Source: Antitrichia curtipendula (Eukaryota; Streptophyta; Bryopsida; Hypnales; Leucodontaceae). From it: a stretch of 64,000 nucleotides of DNA. Each line of letters begins with the position of its first letter. Position 1 is the stretch's first letter. This document shows positions 59,375-64,000 of this stretch, in pieces. The translations under genes were made by a program, and so were the position numbers. The DNA lies in contig OX579636.1 in the NCBI GenBank assembly GCA_951230915.1, positions 32,547,567 to 32,611,566 of the forward strand, read 5' to 3'. The notes beneath the pieces were generated by a model. That model was given only the letters and a program-made list of their open reading frames with translations, searched no databases and was not told the DNA's origin.

Positions 59375-60650
59375 TCTGCAATGAACCAACATTGCGTTAG
59401 TTATGCACAAAATTAGGGCAAGGATTGCCAGTCCTTAAACACTGTACCTAGAACATCAGACTACAATTGAAGTCACAATAGTACTTGTAGATTTAACAAA
59501 ACTAGAAGCAATTGTTTCTCATCTTTAACTAAATGAATCCAAAATCAATCCTCATGTAATCTTTCACTTCCTTTCTCTCCCATCGCTTAATTTGTCCTCA
59601 GAAAGCAATCAATTAATCAAATAAACAAAAAATTATTTCAATCACAGACGTATAATAGGACGATTTCTCTCTTTCTCATAGACCTCACCACATACAACGC
59701 TGTCAATTGCAACATTCGAGTGTAGGCAGGTCCCATGATCAATGCAGCATATAAAGTCATTGTAAATCAACTCAAATTGTAGGAAATAAACTACTCTAAG
59801 CCATGCATGAATTAATTTACGTCCTCAGCACCAAGACTCAAAGCAAGTGGGGATTATGCTATGAGAAAGCAGCAATTCAGTTCAAAATCCGCCACACAAT
59901 TTGATGTTATGTTGTTTACATCCCTTAAATCAATCTCTATAGATAGACAAAGACAAAATTCAAAGACAAAAGACACAAAATGTCCATTTGTTTCTGAGAT
60001 CCTTTAATCTTACTGAAGCCAGATCTTACCTCCAATTAAACAGCCCAAACAAATTCATAGCGTGAGTATTCCAAGCCTTGAAGATGTGACGGAGCTTGCT
60101 CCACAGAGTCAACTGAAATTGCAACAAGCAACATTACAGAAGTCAACAATAAAATTCTATTGTAGACGCAGCTTTTACACTTTTATCCACCATTCTAAAT
60201 AACGAGCTTGACTAAAACAACCAAACAACTCTACGATCAACTCTCCGATTAACTCTAACAAATTTGAGAAAAAAAGGATTGATGCAAAAAAAAGAAACTC
60301 CAAGCCTTGTACTGAACATCCGCACTTACTAAAGCAAAACGAATGCTGCAGATTAACACCAAGTTCCAAGTCAAAACCCCAAGCACATGAGCTTCACAAG
60401 AAAGCAACCTCACAAGAAAGCAGGAAAAATCAAAAGACTGTTGAATGTTTCACAACATTGAGCAAAAGCTCAGAAAGAGCTTACTTGCGAAAGTGCTAGA
60501 ACACACTTAGGTTGTACAAGAACTCGATATGATGAAGAGCTTCATTGAACCTGCTTGAGCTTCAAATGCAAGCTAGAAGAACACCTGTTTGTGTGAACAA
60601 GAAGGAGGAGACACTTTGCTCTTGCGTGACAGAGACTCGAGTTGCTGAGC
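59375..60650 (-). other. 5' untranslated exons and introns of the transposase-protease gene
   Basis: An untranslated exon at 60112-60030 has an acceptor TTTCAG and a donor GGAG|GTAAGA; it would splice to the acceptor TTGCAG before 59375, 27 bases upstream of the ATG. A first exon would end at 60485 (GCAA|GTAAGC). The middle exon holds a short upstream ORF (ATG AAT TTG TTT ...) that closes just after the next junction. Inferred from splice signals only. Confidence 0.45.
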
Positions 60651-60802
60651 GCGAGTTGATAGATAGTGACATTTAGGTCACAGGCACAGACATGATTGAT
60701 GATTGGACGGTCGATATTGCATTTGAGAAGATCAGACGGCTAAGATAAAAAGTGCACGGTAAGTGGCACAGCACAATATGGTGTTGTGCACGGTAAGTGG
60801 TT

Positions 60803-60823
60803 GTGCACGGCAAGTGGCATGTC
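60803..60823 (-). repeat. Tigger-like element right terminal inverted repeat
   Basis: 21 bp, exact reverse complement of 55803-55823; followed by TA at 60824-60825. Confidence 0.95.
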
Positions 60824-60825
60824 TA

Positions 60826-62056
60826 CAATACTTGAATGGTAGTTCCATCCGCTTATCAAATTTGGAAGTGCTGTATTCACCTGCCTGGGTTGATTTCAGA
60901 TATCATAATTATAACATATAACATATAGTCTGTAATTGTTATGATTGTTATATGGCCATAGATGCTAAAGTCATTGTTATGTTTTGTAGAGTTATATGGA
61001 TTGTTGCAGTCTATGAAACAATAAACGAAAGATACTTGTATTGATGGAATAGCAGAACACTACGGCATATGCTGAAGCTGAATAACAAGTATCCAAATAA
61101 CATATACATTTGGTTGCAACATTGCAATCCAACGGAAATATATTTAAAGCTACCCATCTCTGTCAATTTAGGAAAAAGCGCACGGAACTTGCATGGGCGT
61201 TGTTGCACATCATGAATGGAGTGCATAATATTGGACATATGGGTCAAATCACACTCAAATGTACCACAAAAGGGGTCAGACCCACTAAAATCTGCAATGT
61301 CAATTCTTTTTAGCTACCGTTTTTTAATGCTAATCTATTAATTATAGGTAGTTTAGTCCTTTTTGTCTAGTATTTCAAGTCATGTTAAGCCTAATATTGT
61401 TTTATTCATCAAAAAATAAAAATTTCTTTATTTTAGTTCCAATTGAAGTTTAGATGTCAACATGTCAGGTTTTTCAATGGTAAAAAAAGGTTCTAATTTT
61501 TGATGAATAATAATGTGATTGAATCCAAAAAAATCAAGTACATATATAATCATATGATACAGTAAAAAAGGACTATTTTGCTATAATTTGAGTACTTTTT
61601 TATTTTCTATAATATTCAGGAGTAAAAACTTGTGAACGTCCTTTTCAATATAAAAAAGAATCCAAATGATGATTGTATTCGAACAAAATATGTATATATT
61701 ATTGACTTCAAGGTCCCTATATAATCTATTTTTGTAATTAAATGTCTAAATTTTGTATTGGATGAAATCAATAATTTGTCAATAATCAATCAATTAATTA
61801 AAAAATTATACTATTTTTAGTTCAAGATTTATTAGCTAAAAATTCTTTTAAATAGTCATATGTTTGAGAAGTATAAAAAATTTGGATGAAAATATCCTTT
61901 TAAAGTACTAAATTGTAAAAAAGACACTAAATTTAGCCTTAAAATTGTTGATTTTCATCTTTTAAAGGATTTTTTTCATGAAATTTTTTCTCCAATTTGT
62001 TAGAAAGAGACTTTGCAATACTATTCATCTATAATTTTTTCTTTAAAATGACAACA
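60826..62056. other. AT-rich stretch, no gene
   Basis: Nothing supported. The first 500 bp are somewhat less AT-rich but carry no convincing reading frame. Confidence 0.4.
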
Positions 62057-62991
62057 TTAACCCCTAAAAGCCCATTGTCCCTTCGGGAGACAAATGCGTT
62101 TTTGGGCAGGTACCTACAGGCTGCAATTTTCTCCTGATTTTTTGAAACTTTTTTTGGAGGTAGAAAAGCTGATTAGCTACGTGGGAATATAATTTTTTTC
62201 ACAACCGGTGCCTGGTTACAAAAGTTATGACCAAATAAGCTCAAAACAGGGGACGGAGGGCAGCACGGGCAGCAAAAAAAGTTTGCACTTTTTTATTTTT
62301 TATTTTTTTTAGTATTTTTTTCTCATAGATGATATTTTTGTCTATCTGGAAAGCTTTGATTCATTTCATTTGGATTTGTTATGAGAAAGTTATGGACATT
62401 CTTGCTTTTCGGGCAGTTAGAGCATCTTTTTGAAAAAAATAACCTGTAAGATTCATTTCTAAATGCAATTTTTCAAATTTTTCAATTTTTTTTTTTTGCA
62501 TGGTTTAGTTTTCTTGCTAGAACAATCTCACCATAGTGCATTTTAATTCCATCTAAAATATATGAATACTTTAGATTTTCCTTCTATCTCGTACCTACTT
62601 CTCCTTAATAATTTTTTTAATAATGAAAATTATGTTTTTTTGATTTGATTTTTTTTAATTAGACTCTCAACTCAATTCTCCAGTGTAAAGATTTAAAGCT
62701 CAAAACTCTATAGTGCAAAAATTTTAAGTTAAAAATGTTCAAAGTCAAAAAATCCAGTCCCACAATGTGCTGAAAATTTTGTTTTTTTCACTTTAAACGT
62801 AGATATCTTGCAATCTGTGCGGTCAAGAATTCTGAATTTTTTTTTCACACATTCTCATACTAGTTAGGTGTAAGATCCTACGGTTAGATGTGCCAAAAAA
62901 ACATTTTTAATTTTTTTTCACTCTTTGCTAAAAAAGTGGCAGTTTTGGGTGTTTTTTGGCAAAAAAAAGGCCCTGGGCCTTTAGGGGTTAA
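62057..62991 (+). mobile_element. TTAA-ended repeat family, copy D (935 bp)
   Basis: Starts TTAACCCCTAAAAGCCC and ends GGGCCTTTAGGGGTTAA. Shares CAGGTACCTACAGG, AAGTTATGGACATTCTTGC, TTTGGATTTG and GTAAGATCCTACGGTTAGATG-type words with the other copies. No coding capacity. Confidence 0.75.
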
Positions 62992-63502
62992 AGTAATTTA
63001 TAGCTTCAAAAGTTCAAAAAAGGACTCGAGTCCTGTCCTAGCAAAGTAATCCCAATGGTACCTTTGAGTGTGCTTTGACCCATATGCACAATGATGTTTC
63101 TCCAAACAACATCATATTTCACTTTCCCCAACTAATGATGCATTGTAACGATGCAGTAAATTGTGCAGTAATACGTCGTAACAATGCAATAACTATTAAA
63201 TTAACGTGCGAACCCATGAAACAACAGTAACCACACGATAATTGTTGACAAATCAGAGGTTGTAAACTTTGTGACGAATGTTGGGTTGGCAAGGTTTCTT
63301 GACAAATTGTATGATTTATGATGTACCGATGTAAATTTTAAGTTAAAAATGTAAATGGATGAATTTTGATGATTTTTTTCCATGGCCCATGGTGCTTCAA
63401 AGGCCTTTGGAGTTAGGACCCATAAGAGTTTTTTCATGGTAATGTTTTCACGAAATGAACAAAAGAAATTAAAAGTCCACTTCAAATTTTTTGATGCCAC
63501 CG

Positions 63503-63534
63503 GATGTGGCGGACGGTAGATTGTCCGCCACATC
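63503..63534. repeat. Perfect 12-bp inverted repeat (hairpin)
   Basis: GATGTGGCGGAC, 8-base loop, GTCCGCCACATC. It lies in a GC-richer patch (63480-63820) of otherwise AT-rich DNA (62992-64000) with no supported gene; possibly the core or end of another MITE. Confidence 0.7.
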
Positions 63535-64000
63535 TTAGCCGTCCATTCAGGTAAACATGATTTCATCGTCGGATGGGACAAACATTGAACAATCCATCTA
63601 GTCGTGACCATTAGATATGGTAGACGGGGTAACAGACAACAATGCAGACAGCCGTGGTCCAATCGTGGCGACTATGGATGGGTAAGGAAAATTACCCTTA
63701 CCAATAAATTTTGAAAATTTAAATGTCATAGCACGTCCGGGGGGTACTGTCCACGGACATTGAACATCTAGACGTGTCTCTGGACGTCAGGACAACCTAA
63801 CAACACTGTGCCCAATCCTCCAATGAAAGATTCAGGTGGCAAACGTTATATTATTACTACCAACAATTTTTGTTCACCTTGGTTCCGTTGCTATTAGATT
63901 TATTAGGAAAGAGTCTAATTGGCATAAAGACATAGAAAACCAATAGAAAGTATGTGCCATGTAACATGTTTGCAAAAGGCATGACCAAAGATAAGGATTT

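Larger units (their letters stand above)
55803..60823 (-). mobile_element. Tc1/mariner-pogo (Tigger-like) transposon carrying a Ulp1 protease, 5.0 kb
   Basis: Perfect 21-bp terminal inverted repeats: 55803-55823 starts GACATGCCACTTGCCGTGCA and 60803-60823 is its exact reverse complement. Both are flanked by TA (55801-55802 and 60824-60825), the target duplication of the Tc1/mariner superfamily. The right end carries further direct copies of GTGCACGG(T/C)AAGTGG at 60752, 60786 and 60803, and the left end another CCGTGCAC at about 56016, so subterminal repeats are present. One spliced minus-strand gene fills the element (56012-59348 plus 5' untranslated exons up to about 60650). Confidence 0.93.

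Noticed and set aside
47553..62991. CCCTAAA at the ends of the TTAA family as telomere-derived sequence
   Set aside because: Only a single short unit occurs at each end, with no tandem telomere repeats.
63201..63662. 153-codon minus-strand frame at the right end of the window
   Set aside because: No family resemblance; it runs across a hairpin-bearing repeat patch and starts without supporting context.

Overview
The window is nuclear DNA of a land plant. Three intron-rich, plant-type genes for organelle functions can be read through, all on the minus strand: a mitochondrial complex I subunit (B22/NDUFB9), the plastid phosphoglucan phosphatase SEX4, and the plastid-envelope protein CRL (CpcT/CpeT fold). 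Their introns have ordinary GT-AG borders. The long AT-rich intergenic DNA is full of transposons. The exact lineage cannot be fixed from the sequence; the gene style and repeat types would suit a bryophyte or another non-seed plant, but that is only an impression.

Region by region. 298-15010 is one complete 14.7 kb CACTA (En/Spm) DNA transposon with 34-bp terminal inverted repeats and a TTT target duplication. It carries a decayed TNP2-type transposase on the plus strand (9499-13546) and a set of minus-strand accessory reading frames (1754-6839): a Transposase_24 protein, a coiled-coil-like frame, a captured FCP1/NIF-like phosphatase frame that has lost its catalytic aspartates, and a DUF8039-like exon. 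15011-22657 is mostly AT-rich with a foldback MITE and one small secreted-protein gene (19438-20142). 22658-24290 is the B22 gene. 24291-34240 is nearly empty apart from a 153-bp palindromic CACTA MITE and remnants. 34841-38921 is SEX4 (13 coding exons), flanked by inverted copies of one MITE family. 41410-43891 is CRL (9 coding exons), with a 63-bp minisatellite upstream. 44881-55800 is repeat-dense: a 1.26 kb CACTA derivative, four copies of an unassigned family with TTAACCCCTAAA ends (the fourth at 62 kb), and other MITEs.

55803-60823 is the most notable object: a full 5.0 kb Tc1/mariner-pogo (Tigger-like) element with 21-bp inverted repeats and TA flanks. Its single spliced gene joins a psq/CENP-B-type DDD transposase directly to a Ulp1/SENP-type (C48) SUMO-protease domain and a lysine-rich tail. 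The copy is damaged only by one nonsense codon and one 1-base frameshift, so its parent was recently coherent.

The three host genes are independent single genes, not an operon. SEX4 and CRL both serve plastids and B22 serves mitochondria; their adjacency has no evident functional meaning.
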